Shown here: positions 35,386-43,569 of the stretch, one piece after another | How positions within the stretch are numbered: the first letter of the stretch is position 1 | How the letters are laid out: each line of letters opens with the position of its first letter | NCBI GenBank assembly: GCA_016218715.1 | Contig: JACRDG010000112.1 | Location: 124,001 to 188,000, forward strand | DNA length: 64,000 nucleotides | From: Desulfomonile tiedjei | GTDB taxonomy: Bacteria > Desulfobacterota > Desulfomonilia > Desulfomonilales > Desulfomonilaceae | Direction of reading: 5' to 3' | Notes under the pieces: model-generated | What the model saw: the letters and a program-made list of their open reading frames with translations, nothing else | What the model was told of the DNA's origin: nothing | Database searches by the model: none | Position numbers and translations under genes: made by a program

Positions 35386-37968
35386 TCAAGGTTCCTCATC
35401 CGCGGTGGCGGAACCGCCCTGTCGCTCAGCAGTTCGCCCACACTTCACCACCAATGTTTTCCCGTTGGTTTCCATGGTCACCGCACCATCTCGACCGGTC
35501 CAGTAAATGGTCGTACCGGCGGATTGGAGACGTTCGAGGACCTCGAGTGACGGGAATCCCTTCACGCGGGGATAGTCGCATGAAATAACGGCTACTTCAG
35601 GCTGCACAGCCTCGAGGAAACCCCTCGATGTGGACGTCCTCGAGCCGTGGTGGCCCACCTTCAGTACCCGCGCGCGCAGAGGAATCCCTGTTGCGATGAG
35701 TTCTTCTTCCGCTCCGCGAGTCATGTCACCGGTGAAGAGGAACGAAACCTCGCCGCATTGGATCCTGCACACAACCGACGCGTCGTTCATCTCGTTCGAG
35801 GAACCGGCATGCAACTCCTGGTCTCGCCGCGGATTCAGGAATCGCATCGTCGCGGTTCCGAGGGTGACGGGTTCGCAGGCCCGGTCGGCGCGAGCGATCG
35901 ACGCTCCCGCTCTCGCGGCTTCGGCCAGAATGTGTTCCACATAAGGCGGGGATGGCTCCACCGGATTCCACCAGATTTGACGTGGAAGAACTTCAGGAAT
36001 TACGGAGAGGAGGCCGCCCATATGATCCATATCGGGGTGTGAGATCATCATCCCGGCCAGACCCCGTGTCCCGTTCCATCTGAGGAAAGGCAGGATGACA
36101 CTCCGGCCCGTGTCGAAATAGTCATTAGCGAGACCGCCGTCGACAAGGACCCCCTGTGAGCCGCGAGGCTGCACCAAAGCAGCATCCGCTTTGCCCACAT
36201 TCAGGAAGGTTACCTTGAGAGCGGCGTCTTTGGCCCAGGAGCCTGGTGAGAAGAACACCACCCCCACACACGATACAGCGGCCAGAGAAAGCCCGAGCAA
36301 AGAGCGCCGAGACGGGTTCCCGACGAACCAGAAAAAACTCACCACGATACCCCAAACGAAAAGCCATTCCAGTCGGTCGAGGCTTCCTGTCTGAAAGGTG
36401 CTCCAGGGGAGTCGCGTAAAGAATTCGGCCACTTTGATCATTCCGTAGACGAGCGCATCTGCCGCAAACAGCACCAACGACCCCAGGGACGGCCAGACAA
36501 ACCCTATAATGCCGCTCAGCAGTCCGAAACCCAGCGCAGGAGCCATGAGAGAGCACCCTGCAAGATTCGCGGGAAGCGTGTACACCGGGAGGTAGCGGAA
36601 ATGGTCCAACAGAATGGGGGCAAGCGCCACTGTGGACATGAGCGAGGTCAGCAGCGTCGCAGCAATGGCATAGCCGGTCTTGTGTAAGAATCTCTGCGGC
36701 CGAGTCAGGTCGCCTTCGATGTGCCACGCGTTGAGCCTTTCGGCCTGCCCCTTCTGGAGGAGGCGCATCGCGGGCACAACCCCGAGAAAGATTCCTGCTA
36801 CTGCGCCGAATGAGAGTTGAAAGGACGCGGTGAACAATGACAGGGGATAAATAAGCAAGGTAATAAGGCCAGCCAGAGCGAGGTTGTTGAACGAGGCCCA
36901 CCTCTTCTCGAATATCATTCCAGCAGCGATGACGCTCCCCATGATAGTGGCCCGAATGATAGGGACCCGCGCTCCCACCAGCATGCAATAAGCCGCGACG
37001 ACCGGCAGGGAAACAAGCGCCAGGAGCTTTGTCTGCGGTAGACGAAGCAGGATCTCGGGCATGCAGCGACAGAGGAGCCTCACCAGCGTCAGGACCAAGA
37101 GGACGACGATGCCGACGTTGAGTCCGGAGGCTGCCAGCGTGTGAGCCAAACCGGAATCGGCAAAATCCTTCCTCACCTGATAGCTTACTTCCGCGAGGTC
37201 CCCCAGGACGACACCCTTCACGATGGCCCGCACATCAGCGAGGCTTTCCTCAGGGACAAAGTGTCTTAAGTAGAGCCCTGAATGGGCGTCTATGAACTGA
37301 GACATGGACTGACGTGCCTCAAAGAGCACGGCGTGGGGGTTTAACCGCGATCCTCGCTTCACTAACAGAACAGAATCCGGCCCGGCAACGGATGCCAACC
37401 ACGATGTCCCGTCTTGCTTGCAGTAGATTTCCCAATCGAATTCCCCGGGATTCATCCGGTTGGTCGGTTTGCGCACACGAGTGCGGAACGCGATGCGATC
37501 ACCCGCGCTGAGCGTTATAGGGTTTTGTCTGAGAAAAAGCCTCCCATATCCTGGTAAGGGACTCCGTTCCGTGTCGTTGTATCCGTCTGACACGAGGAGG
37601 ATTCGGAACTCCGGGCCAGTTCCGATAGTGCTGGACACCGTGGCGTACACCGAGCACTTGGAGGCGGGTGGAGCAAAATCCGATCCGAAGTTCAGGTCCT
37701 GGGCACACAGACGGATACCCAAGAAAAAGAAGAACATAGCGACGGAACACCAGAGGAGCAGGACCCGGCGGCGATTCAAGGCAGGCAGCAGGATAACCAA
37801 CGCCAATCCCAGCCCATATAGGGGCCACGGCCCATCCGAGAGCGCCGACTCTTTGGCCGCGTAGATGCCGCCGGAAAGGCAGACAACGGCTACAGTAGAA
37901 GGGTAGCTCCCTGCGATCCGACTGGTCGCGGCGATGAGAGATTGCCATCGATCTTCGGAAATAAACAC
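35386..37968 (-). CDS. comEC: ComEC/Rec2 DNA internalisation protein
   Basis: The inner-membrane channel for single-stranded DNA in natural transformation. At 860 residues it has the full layout: N-terminal membrane and DUF4131 region (1-230), the competence domain (about 240-540; SGLAHTLAASGLNVGIVVLL, ARVPIIRATIMGSVIAAG) and a C-terminal metallo-beta-lactamase domain (about 600-850; FLNVGKADAALV, SHPDMDHMGGLL, KVGHHGSRTSTS). All metal-binding motifs are intact, so it should be functional. GTG 37968 follows AGGA. The rest of the competence set is absent, but a DprA-like gene and a prepilin peptidase lie 2-4 kb away. Confidence 0.95.
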   Translation of the reverse strand: MFISEDRWQSLIAATSRIAGSYPSTVAVVCLSGGIYAAKESALSDGPWPLYGLGLALVILLPALNRRRVLLLWCSVAMFFFFLGIRLCAQDLNFGSDFAPPASKCSVYATVSSTIGTGPEFRILLVSDGYNDTERSPLPGYGRLFLRQNPITLSAGDRIAFRTRVRKPTNRMNPGEFDWEIYCKQDGTSWLASVAGPDSVLLVKRGSRLNPHAVLFEARQSMSQFIDAHSGLYLRHFVPEESLADVRAIVKGVVLGDLAEVSYQVRKDFADSGLAHTLAASGLNVGIVVLLVLTLVRLLCRCMPEILLRLPQTKLLALVSLPVVAAYCMLVGARVPIIRATIMGSVIAAGMIFEKRWASFNNLALAGLITLLIYPLSLFTASFQLSFGAVAGIFLGVVPAMRLLQKGQAERLNAWHIEGDLTRPQRFLHKTGYAIAATLLTSLMSTVALAPILLDHFRYLPVYTLPANLAGCSLMAPALGFGLLSGIIGFVWPSLGSLVLFAADALVYGMIKVAEFFTRLPWSTFQTGSLDRLEWLFVWGIVVSFFWFVGNPSRRSLLGLSLAAVSCVGVVFFSPGSWAKDAALKVTFLNVGKADAALVQPRGSQGVLVDGGLANDYFDTGRSVILPFLRWNGTRGLAGMMISHPDMDHMGGLLSVIPEVLPRQIWWNPVEPSPPYVEHILAEAARAGASIARADRACEPVTLGTATMRFLNPRRDQELHAGSSNEMNDASVVCRIQCGEVSFLFTGDMTRGAEEELIATGIPLRARVLKVGHHGSRTSTSRGFLEAVQPEVAVISCDYPRVKGFPSLEVLERLQSAGTTIYWTGRDGAVTMETNGKTLVVKCGRTAERQGGSATADEEP

Positions 37969-38137
37969 TTGATCATCCTGGCTCGGAATGATAATCGAAG
38001 TCGAGGGTTCGTGCGGGAACCGGCCGTTGGAATTCGGACCCGTTTGTCGCGGTGAACGGCTCGGGTCGGCCGCGATAGCCGAACAACCGGAATTTCACAC
38101 AGATTCGGTCGGGGAACAAGGGGATTCTCAGTCACGA

Positions 38138-38935
38138 ATGACAGGTAATGCAGGTTTGACCACGGTCATGGAATCTTTTGGTGCATATCTCAAAGGCCTT
38201 CGCGAAGAAAAGGGCAAACCCATCGAGGAGATCTCGGACAGCACCAAAATAGCGGTCTCGAATCTCCAACTCTTGGAGACGGATCGGTACGACCTGCTCC
38301 CGCCACGCGTGTTCGTGAAAGGTTTTATCCGATCGTACGTGCAGGATCTCGGTTTGGACCCCGACGAGGCCCTCGCGCGTTTCGACGAATTCACCAAAGA
38401 CGGAGAACTCCCCGATTATGCGGGTGAGGAGCACCCGGTGTTCTATCAACAGTCCGCGCCGCTGTCGTTCGTGCGAAGCCCGTGGTTCACACTGGGGCTG
38501 ACTGTGGCCGGATTGATGTCATTGAGCATTCTACTCGTCACAGGAGCCAGTCGATTGTTTTTCCCCGCGCATGGTACAGCGACAAGCTCGGTCACGGTAA
38601 CCACAGTGGAACCGTCCAAGCCCACTTCCCCCGGTGCCCGGGTGGAATCGGAGGAACAATCGCTGTCCGGGGCGCTCCCGGAAACGGCCTCCAATCATGC
38701 GGGAAAAAAGATTCTCGAAATCAAGGCCGTGGCCAATGCTTGGGTCAGGGTGGAACCTGACAACGGGCCCGCAGAAGAACTGATGATGGCGCCCGGAGAG
38801 GTGCAAATTTTTACGGCCCGATCGACATTCAATTTGCAAACCGGCAACGCGGGCGGATTGCGCCTTCGCTTTGACGGCAAGGAACTGCAGACCCTGGGAA
38901 AGACCAATCAGACGCTCTCGTTGACCTTGCCGTGA
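38138..38935 (+). CDS. RodZ-like membrane protein with HTH domain
   Basis: A 265-residue protein. A cytosolic helix-turn-helix (SFGAYLKGLREEKGKPIEEISDSTKIAVSNLQLLE, then LPPRVFVKGFIRSYVQDLGL) is followed by one membrane segment (FTLGLTVAGLMSLSILLVTGA) and a periplasmic DUF4115-type beta domain (LEIKAVANAWVRVEPDNG ... LRLRFDGKELQTLGK). This is the RodZ layout; RodZ ties MreB to the membrane in rod-shaped cells. No mre genes are adjacent. ATG 38138 has a weak site; ATG 38168 is also possible. Confidence 0.85.
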   Translation: MTGNAGLTTVMESFGAYLKGLREEKGKPIEEISDSTKIAVSNLQLLETDRYDLLPPRVFVKGFIRSYVQDLGLDPDEALARFDEFTKDGELPDYAGEEHPVFYQQSAPLSFVRSPWFTLGLTVAGLMSLSILLVTGASRLFFPAHGTATSSVTVTTVEPSKPTSPGARVESEEQSLSGALPETASNHAGKKILEIKAVANAWVRVEPDNGPAEELMMAPGEVQIFTARSTFNLQTGNAGGLRLRFDGKELQTLGKTNQTLSLTLP

Positions 38936-39026
38936 ATCGAGAGCAGACCTGACCGACGACTTGGGAGGCGGTTCCTCCGACTTCGTGGCCGTAAAGTATC
39001 GACACCAACTTGGAACTGGAACTCTG

Positions 39027-39368
39027 ATGAATGCATTCTTTAAGAAGCTTCTCCTTGTCATTCCGATTCGCGACCAGGAAGACCTCATGTCGGTGGTGAA
39101 TTCGGAAGGATGGTACACGCTCGCAGATTTGTTCAAAAAAACGTCCACTTCATACAACAGCCATTGGAACGGTAACTACGCTCTGGATCAAGACGAGATT
39201 CCGTGGAAAGTGACGCAGGAAGAACTGACCTCCCTTCAAGAATCTTCAGGCCAAGTCGTTGCGATCATAGACGCCAAGTACTGCCGTTCCGAACGGATAC
39301 CGCTGTACACGGACAGGGATGGGTCCGTTTACGTGCTGGAAGAGCATGTGGCGCACTTCTTCGCCTGA
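39027..39368 (+). CDS. Hypothetical protein
   Basis: A 113-residue protein I do not recognise. It is well composed (MNAFFKKLLLVIPIRDQEDLMSVVNSEGWYTLADLFKK), with an ordered mix of helices and strands and no low complexity, and no membrane segment or signal. The start at 39027 is in frame; the ribosome site is weak. It lies 90 bases after the RodZ-like gene and just ahead of another small gene. Confidence 0.5.
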   Translation: MNAFFKKLLLVIPIRDQEDLMSVVNSEGWYTLADLFKKTSTSYNSHWNGNYALDQDEIPWKVTQEELTSLQESSGQVVAIIDAKYCRSERIPLYTDRDGSVYVLEEHVAHFFA

Positions 39369-39392
39369 ACGACCGTGGAGAGGAGCCTGATC

Positions 39393-39596
39393 GTGCGACA
39401 TACCAGACCGAGATTCCGAATTCGAGCCAGATTGTCGGCGGTCCAGCGCAGGCGGAAAGCCGTGGAGTTCATGGTGAGTCTCGCATCGTCCGAACCCAAC
39501 GGGTTCTTCCTGTTCAGAAAGCGGAATCCGTTCGCCAACCGGGTGCGCGACCGGGAACGGGCTCTTCTGGAGGAGACCGAAGAACAGAAGCCCTGA
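39393..39596 (+). CDS. Small basic hypothetical protein
   Basis: A 67-residue protein rich in Arg (RHTRPRFRIRARLSAVQRRRK), ending in a charged helix. AGGAG lies seven bases before GTG 39393, a good spacing; GTG 39375 is also in frame. It could bind nucleic acid, but there is no recognised motif. Confidence rests on the ribosome site and close spacing to its neighbour. Confidence 0.45.
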   Translation: MRHTRPRFRIRARLSAVQRRRKAVEFMVSLASSEPNGFFLFRKRNPFANRVRDRERALLEETEEQKP

Positions 39597-39676
39597 CCCG
39601 CATTGTCACCTGATGAGCATTGCCAGCCAGCGCGTGCCCCCTGCCGTTCCGGGACTCGCCGGGAGCGCCATGGGCA

Positions 39677-39862
39677 ATGATCGTCTCTTCTCCTGAACGT
39701 CGTTGCGAACGACCCAATCACCGAAGTGCCATCGGCCCGGGTTTCTCAGACGACATCTGGTTGTACTCGCAACTTTTGGTCGATCGATGCGAAAGGGCAT
39801 TGAGCACGAACCTCATGCTCGATGCGCTCCAGTATGCCGTGAACTGGTATCAGGCGCGTTGA
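39677..39862 (+). CDS. Possible small protein
   Basis: A 61-codon frame whose second half (DDIWLYSQLLVDRCERALSTNLMLDALQYAVNWYQAR) reads like real protein helices. The ribosome site is poor. It may be a short accessory gene ahead of the DprA-like fusion gene or chance. Confidence 0.3.
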   Translation: MIVSSPERRCERPNHRSAIGPGFSDDIWLYSQLLVDRCERALSTNLMLDALQYAVNWYQAR

Positions 39863-39895
39863 TACCCTTCCCAAGACACATCCGACCGAGAAACG

Positions 39896-41521
39896 GTGAC
39901 CGCGGATCGAACATCGACACATCTGTTTACTGCAGCCCTCCTCTCCGTGCGCGAGGATCTCTCTCACCATTCACGCTCGTTGGTCATTTCCCGTACACAC
40001 CCATTCGACATTCATTCGCGCGACGAGACGATCAGCGGGTTAGCAGAGGCCTTCGGCGAATCCGACCTTGATTTCTCTCCGACGCGGCATGCGCGACCGC
40101 AGACCCTGTACAAGGCCGGAGAAATTTCCACCCACTGGCTCGCTCAGGGAGTTTCTGTGCTGACGCTGGAGGACCTGCACGCCCCACAGGTCTCCATGCA
40201 CCCGGTTCCTCCTGTGGTCTTCGCTCACGGAAACCGCTCGATCCTGAATCTGCCCGCAGCCATGGTGCTCAACTCGCGAACTCGTCGGCTGGTGACCGCG
40301 CAGGACCCATGGATTCTCGCAACCAGGCAGATGGTCGAGTTCGCGTTCCAACAGGGATTCGCTCTGGCATCGAGCTACGGCACCATCCCTTATTCCGTTG
40401 CGACCCGGTTGGCAAAAAACCGGCCGGTGCTCATCGCGTGTGATGACGTTCTCCCATTCATGAAAGGGAAGGAGGAGGAGGAACGTTTTCTGCACCGGTA
40501 TGGCGATCTCTTCGACATAAAGAACACGCTGTTTCTGTCCACGTTTCCTCCCGGCCGCGTACCAGCAGCAAAGTACAGACGAACCGAACGGGATCACCTG
40601 GTCGCCGCGACGTCGTCTCTGCTCCTGCCCGCGGGCGTGAGGCCTGGTGGAAACATGGCGTCGATCTTGGAAATCGGCCAGCGACGCGGGGTGCACATTG
40701 CTTGTGCCTCAGCCAAGGATCAAGAGAACAACTCGGCAACAGCGTGTCCGCCTGAGCAGAACAACTCTAGGAGGCGGAAGCGGCCCGAACAGAAGCCCGC
40801 CACTCGTCAAGGGACCCCGGTAGAGGACCGCGATGCGTCCTCAAGAGGATCGGCATCTTCCTGGCCACTAGCACACGAGGGGACGCAACGAGAGAATTCC
40901 CAGGCTTTATTGCAGCCCCCAAGCCCCGAAATCCTGCGGGAAGCCGACACACTGGCCCGCACAAGAAGGTACCTCGTCCACTATACTCGATCGTGCCCCG
41001 GCCCATGGCCCGGACAGACTCTCGCAGATTACTGCGACGGCCTCATCGAAGACCGGCTTCTTGCCAATCACACGGCGTTCGACACGCTCGGGAGGATACT
41101 CGAACGAGGCGTGATCCACGGCGCGGGCCGGTTCACCCGCGGCGGTTTGCCCGTTGTATGCCTCACGGAGCTGTTTCCCGAGGAACTCCGGGAAGTAACG
41201 CGCTGGCGCCCCGGTTTGTTGCGTTGGTCCTTTGAACCGTACGGCATAGCCTTACCGAAGAGCTGCCTGTTCGCGATGGGTGCTCGACCGGTCATCTACG
41301 GAGTTGAGAAGGCCTTCGAGGACCTCGGACCGGACCTCATCCACCTCTTCCAGGTCCAGCGAACCGGAGGAGCCAACTGGGCAGTCGAGAAAGAATGGCG
41401 GATCGCAGGCGACCTGCGGCTCGCCGGACCGGTTCTGGACGAGATGTTTGTTCTTGTCCCGTCGCGGGCCGAAGCGCGCGTGGTGGCAGATCGGTTCGGC
41501 TGTCGCGTGGTTGTGGCTTAG
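39896..41521 (+). CDS. DprA/SLOG-like domain fused to an AbiG-like C-terminal domain
   Basis: A 541-residue protein with two domains joined by a Gln/Arg/Pro-rich linker (about residues 285-340). The first part (about 60-275) resembles the Rossmann-type SLOG fold of DprA-like proteins: VVFAHGNRSILN, FALASSYGTIPYSVATRLAKNRPVLIACDDV, and ATSSLLLPAGVRPGGNMASILEIGQRRGVHIA. The second (about 350-541) resembles the AbiGi/DUF2971-like abortive-infection family: FTRGGLPVVCLTELFPEELREVTRWRPG and YGIALPKSCLFAMGARPVIYG. Both calls come from pattern memory. The best comparison is to nucleotide-sensing defence proteins. The GTG start at 39896 has no strong ribosome site. Confidence 0.6.
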   Translation: MTADRTSTHLFTAALLSVREDLSHHSRSLVISRTHPFDIHSRDETISGLAEAFGESDLDFSPTRHARPQTLYKAGEISTHWLAQGVSVLTLEDLHAPQVSMHPVPPVVFAHGNRSILNLPAAMVLNSRTRRLVTAQDPWILATRQMVEFAFQQGFALASSYGTIPYSVATRLAKNRPVLIACDDVLPFMKGKEEEERFLHRYGDLFDIKNTLFLSTFPPGRVPAAKYRRTERDHLVAATSSLLLPAGVRPGGNMASILEIGQRRGVHIACASAKDQENNSATACPPEQNNSRRRKRPEQKPATRQGTPVEDRDASSRGSASSWPLAHEGTQRENSQALLQPPSPEILREADTLARTRRYLVHYTRSCPGPWPGQTLADYCDGLIEDRLLANHTAFDTLGRILERGVIHGAGRFTRGGLPVVCLTELFPEELREVTRWRPGLLRWSFEPYGIALPKSCLFAMGARPVIYGVEKAFEDLGPDLIHLFQVQRTGGANWAVEKEWRIAGDLRLAGPVLDEMFVLVPSRAEARVVADRFGCRVVVA

Positions 41522-41531
41522 TACACTTTTT

Positions 41532-41672
41532 TGCAAATACGGTGTCTCCATTGGGGTCCCCGTCTTTGGCTGTTCAGTGGGGCCGGATCTTGCCGGTCCA
41601 TGAGGAAATGACGGGTAAGATGCCTGTCGCACCATGCTCCCTGAAATGCTTGACCGAACTTGCGAAACCGAG
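41532..41672 (+). repeat. Dispersed repeat family A, copy 4
   Basis: The stretch starts AATACGGTGTCTCCATTGG, passes GTGGGGCCGGATCTTGCCGG and ACGGGTAAGATGCCTGTCGC and ends with TTGACCGAACTTGCGAAACC. It aligns with the reverse complement of 23001-23140 over its length. The rest of the gap to 41986 holds no gene I can support. Confidence 0.85.
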
Positions 41673-41986
41673 CACTCGGTACTCCGAAGCGAAGATGCGG
41701 TGGAAGGATTTCAACTGTTCCAGCCCAGGACATAATGCTATAGTGAAGCGTCCCGAGGATCGGGGATGGGTTGCATAAGGGATAGGGACTCGGTTCGGCC
41801 GTGCTTCCCCCAATCTCTGGGCGCTAGCCTTCCGAGCCGCTCGCGACCGGAGTTGAGCGAACATGAAGGAAGGCACGATTAGGACGTTGAATAAACTTGA
41901 ACGGTAACGGTTCTCCGCGAAAAAAGCACTCCCTCGAACTGACTATGGGGGATGGTGCCTGAACGGATGGCATTTCGGCTACGTTG

Positions 41987-42826
41987 ATGGAAACTCATCT
42001 ACATCTATTTATCGCAATATCGTGCTTCTGGTTCGGAGCAATCGTGGGTAGTTTTCTGAACGTGGTCATTCTTCGCCTCCCGCGGGAAGAATCGCTGGTA
42101 CACCCGCCGTCCCGGTGCCCTCATTGCGGGCATCCGATACGAGGGTACGACAACATTCCGATCGTCAGTTATCTGTTTCTCTTGGGAAAATGTCGTGACT
42201 GTGGGGGCCGGATTTCTGTACGGTATCCCCTGATAGAAGCCGTCACGGCAATGCTGGCAACGGCCTTGTATCTGAAGGGCGGAATTACCCCGGCTTCGGG
42301 AGTCTTCTTTCTCTTCTGTGCGGCCATGGTCGTAGTCTTCTGGATCGACTACTACCACATGATCATTCCGGACGTCATTTCCTTGAACGGCCTAGCCATT
42401 GGGGTCATCGTATCCACAGTCCAGTGGATTCCGGGCATGACATGGAGCATTTCTCTGCTCGGCGCACTGACCGGAGCCCTCATCCTCTACGTGCCAGCCG
42501 TGATCTACGAGAAGGTGCGCGGGGCGGAGGGATTAGGCCTCGGTGATGTCAAGCTTCTGGCCATGATGGGGTCTTTCCTTGGCCCAGTCGGTGTCGTATT
42601 CGTCCTGTTCTTCTCGTCCTTGACGGGCTGCCTTGCCGCGCTCATCGGCCTCCTCCGGGGCGCGCATTCGGCGACCCCCATTCCTTTCGGGCCCTTTCTC
42701 ACCGGCTCGGCAGTGCTTTACGTTTTCGTAGGATCCGACGTCATCGACTATGCAGCGGAACTCTCATTCCGATTTTGGGCCATGTTCGTTACGACCGCGG
42801 GATGCCCCATCTCTCTTCCTCTGTAA
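41987..42826 (+). CDS. pilD: Type IV prepilin peptidase / N-methyltransferase
   Basis: Cleaves the leader of type IV prepilins or pseudopilins and methylates the new N-terminus, in the inner membrane. The 279-residue protein keeps the cytosolic zinc-type pairs C44-x2-C47 and C69-x2-C72 needed for methylation. The aspartyl protease acids are D121 or D129 (DYYHMIIPD) and D187 (GLGDVKL). It has eight membrane segments. No pilin operon is adjacent. ATG 41987 is chosen; TTG 41984 is also open. It may serve pili used by ComEC-dependent DNA uptake. Confidence 0.93.
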   Translation: METHLHLFIAISCFWFGAIVGSFLNVVILRLPREESLVHPPSRCPHCGHPIRGYDNIPIVSYLFLLGKCRDCGGRISVRYPLIEAVTAMLATALYLKGGITPASGVFFLFCAAMVVVFWIDYYHMIIPDVISLNGLAIGVIVSTVQWIPGMTWSISLLGALTGALILYVPAVIYEKVRGAEGLGLGDVKLLAMMGSFLGPVGVVFVLFFSSLTGCLAALIGLLRGAHSATPIPFGPFLTGSAVLYVFVGSDVIDYAAELSFRFWAMFVTTAGCPISLPL

Positions 42827-42879
42827 CGCGGATTTCGATCCTTCTGGTGAGACTGACCGGAGGCACGGCGGCCATCCTC

Positions 42880-43314
42880 TCACGTTGCCGTCAAGGCGGC
42901 CAGCGCGGTCAGGAGATCGGGCAACTCCACCGGCTTGGTCAAAATGAGGTCGACCCCTGCTTCGGATATCCGAGGGTCGTCTTCGTCCAACTCGGAACCC
43001 CATCCGGTCAGAATGATACACGGGGTCTTGGGCCGGTTTGCTTTCTCGCAGATTGAACGGATGGTCCGGCATACTTCCAATCCATCAAGCCCGTCTTCCA
43101 TGGCAAGATCGCTGATCACCAGGTCGTACGAGCCCGATCTGTACAGATCTAGACCTTCCTGACCGGAAAAAGCAGTGGCAACAAGGTGGCCGGCGCTCTT
43201 CAGACCTAGTTCCAGGAGGACGGCGAGCCGCTCCATGTCGTCTATGACAAGAATGTTGAGCGTGGCAGCGTCATGGCTCAAGCGAACAACCCCTCTCTCG
43301 ACCTCACGACCCAC
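42880..43314 (-). CDS. Single-domain response regulator
   Basis: A 144-residue stand-alone receiver domain. NILVIDDMERLAVLL holds the acid pair; the phospho-acceptor Asp is in YDLVISDLAMEDG; ILTGWG gives the Thr; LTKPVELPDLL gives the Lys. The start is uncertain: GTG 43314 has no ribosome site, while TTG 43281 has AGAGGGG eight bases upstream. There is no output domain or adjacent kinase. Confidence 0.88.
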   Translation of the reverse strand: MGREVERGVVRLSHDAATLNILVIDDMERLAVLLELGLKSAGHLVATAFSGQEGLDLYRSGSYDLVISDLAMEDGLDGLEVCRTIRSICEKANRPKTPCIILTGWGSELDEDDPRISEAGVDLILTKPVELPDLLTALAALTAT

Positions 43315-43569
43315 GGAGCTGTCATCCGCGAACCTGGGACTGGTTGTCTAACTGAATTGAGGTCGGTCGCGGTGCCCAGACAGTGTGACGGGTGATGCGC
43401 TCGCGATCGAACAGTGGATAGAGCGGAAGACTACCTGGGCAGTGCGCGTTCCCGTGGATGCAGATTGTAACACGTTTTCCTTGAGGGAACGTGATCTCGG
43501 GAAATCTTTCTCCCAGAACGCGCGCAGCCTTGTAGTCTGTCTGTGGTTGGAGTAACGTGGCTCCGGAAC

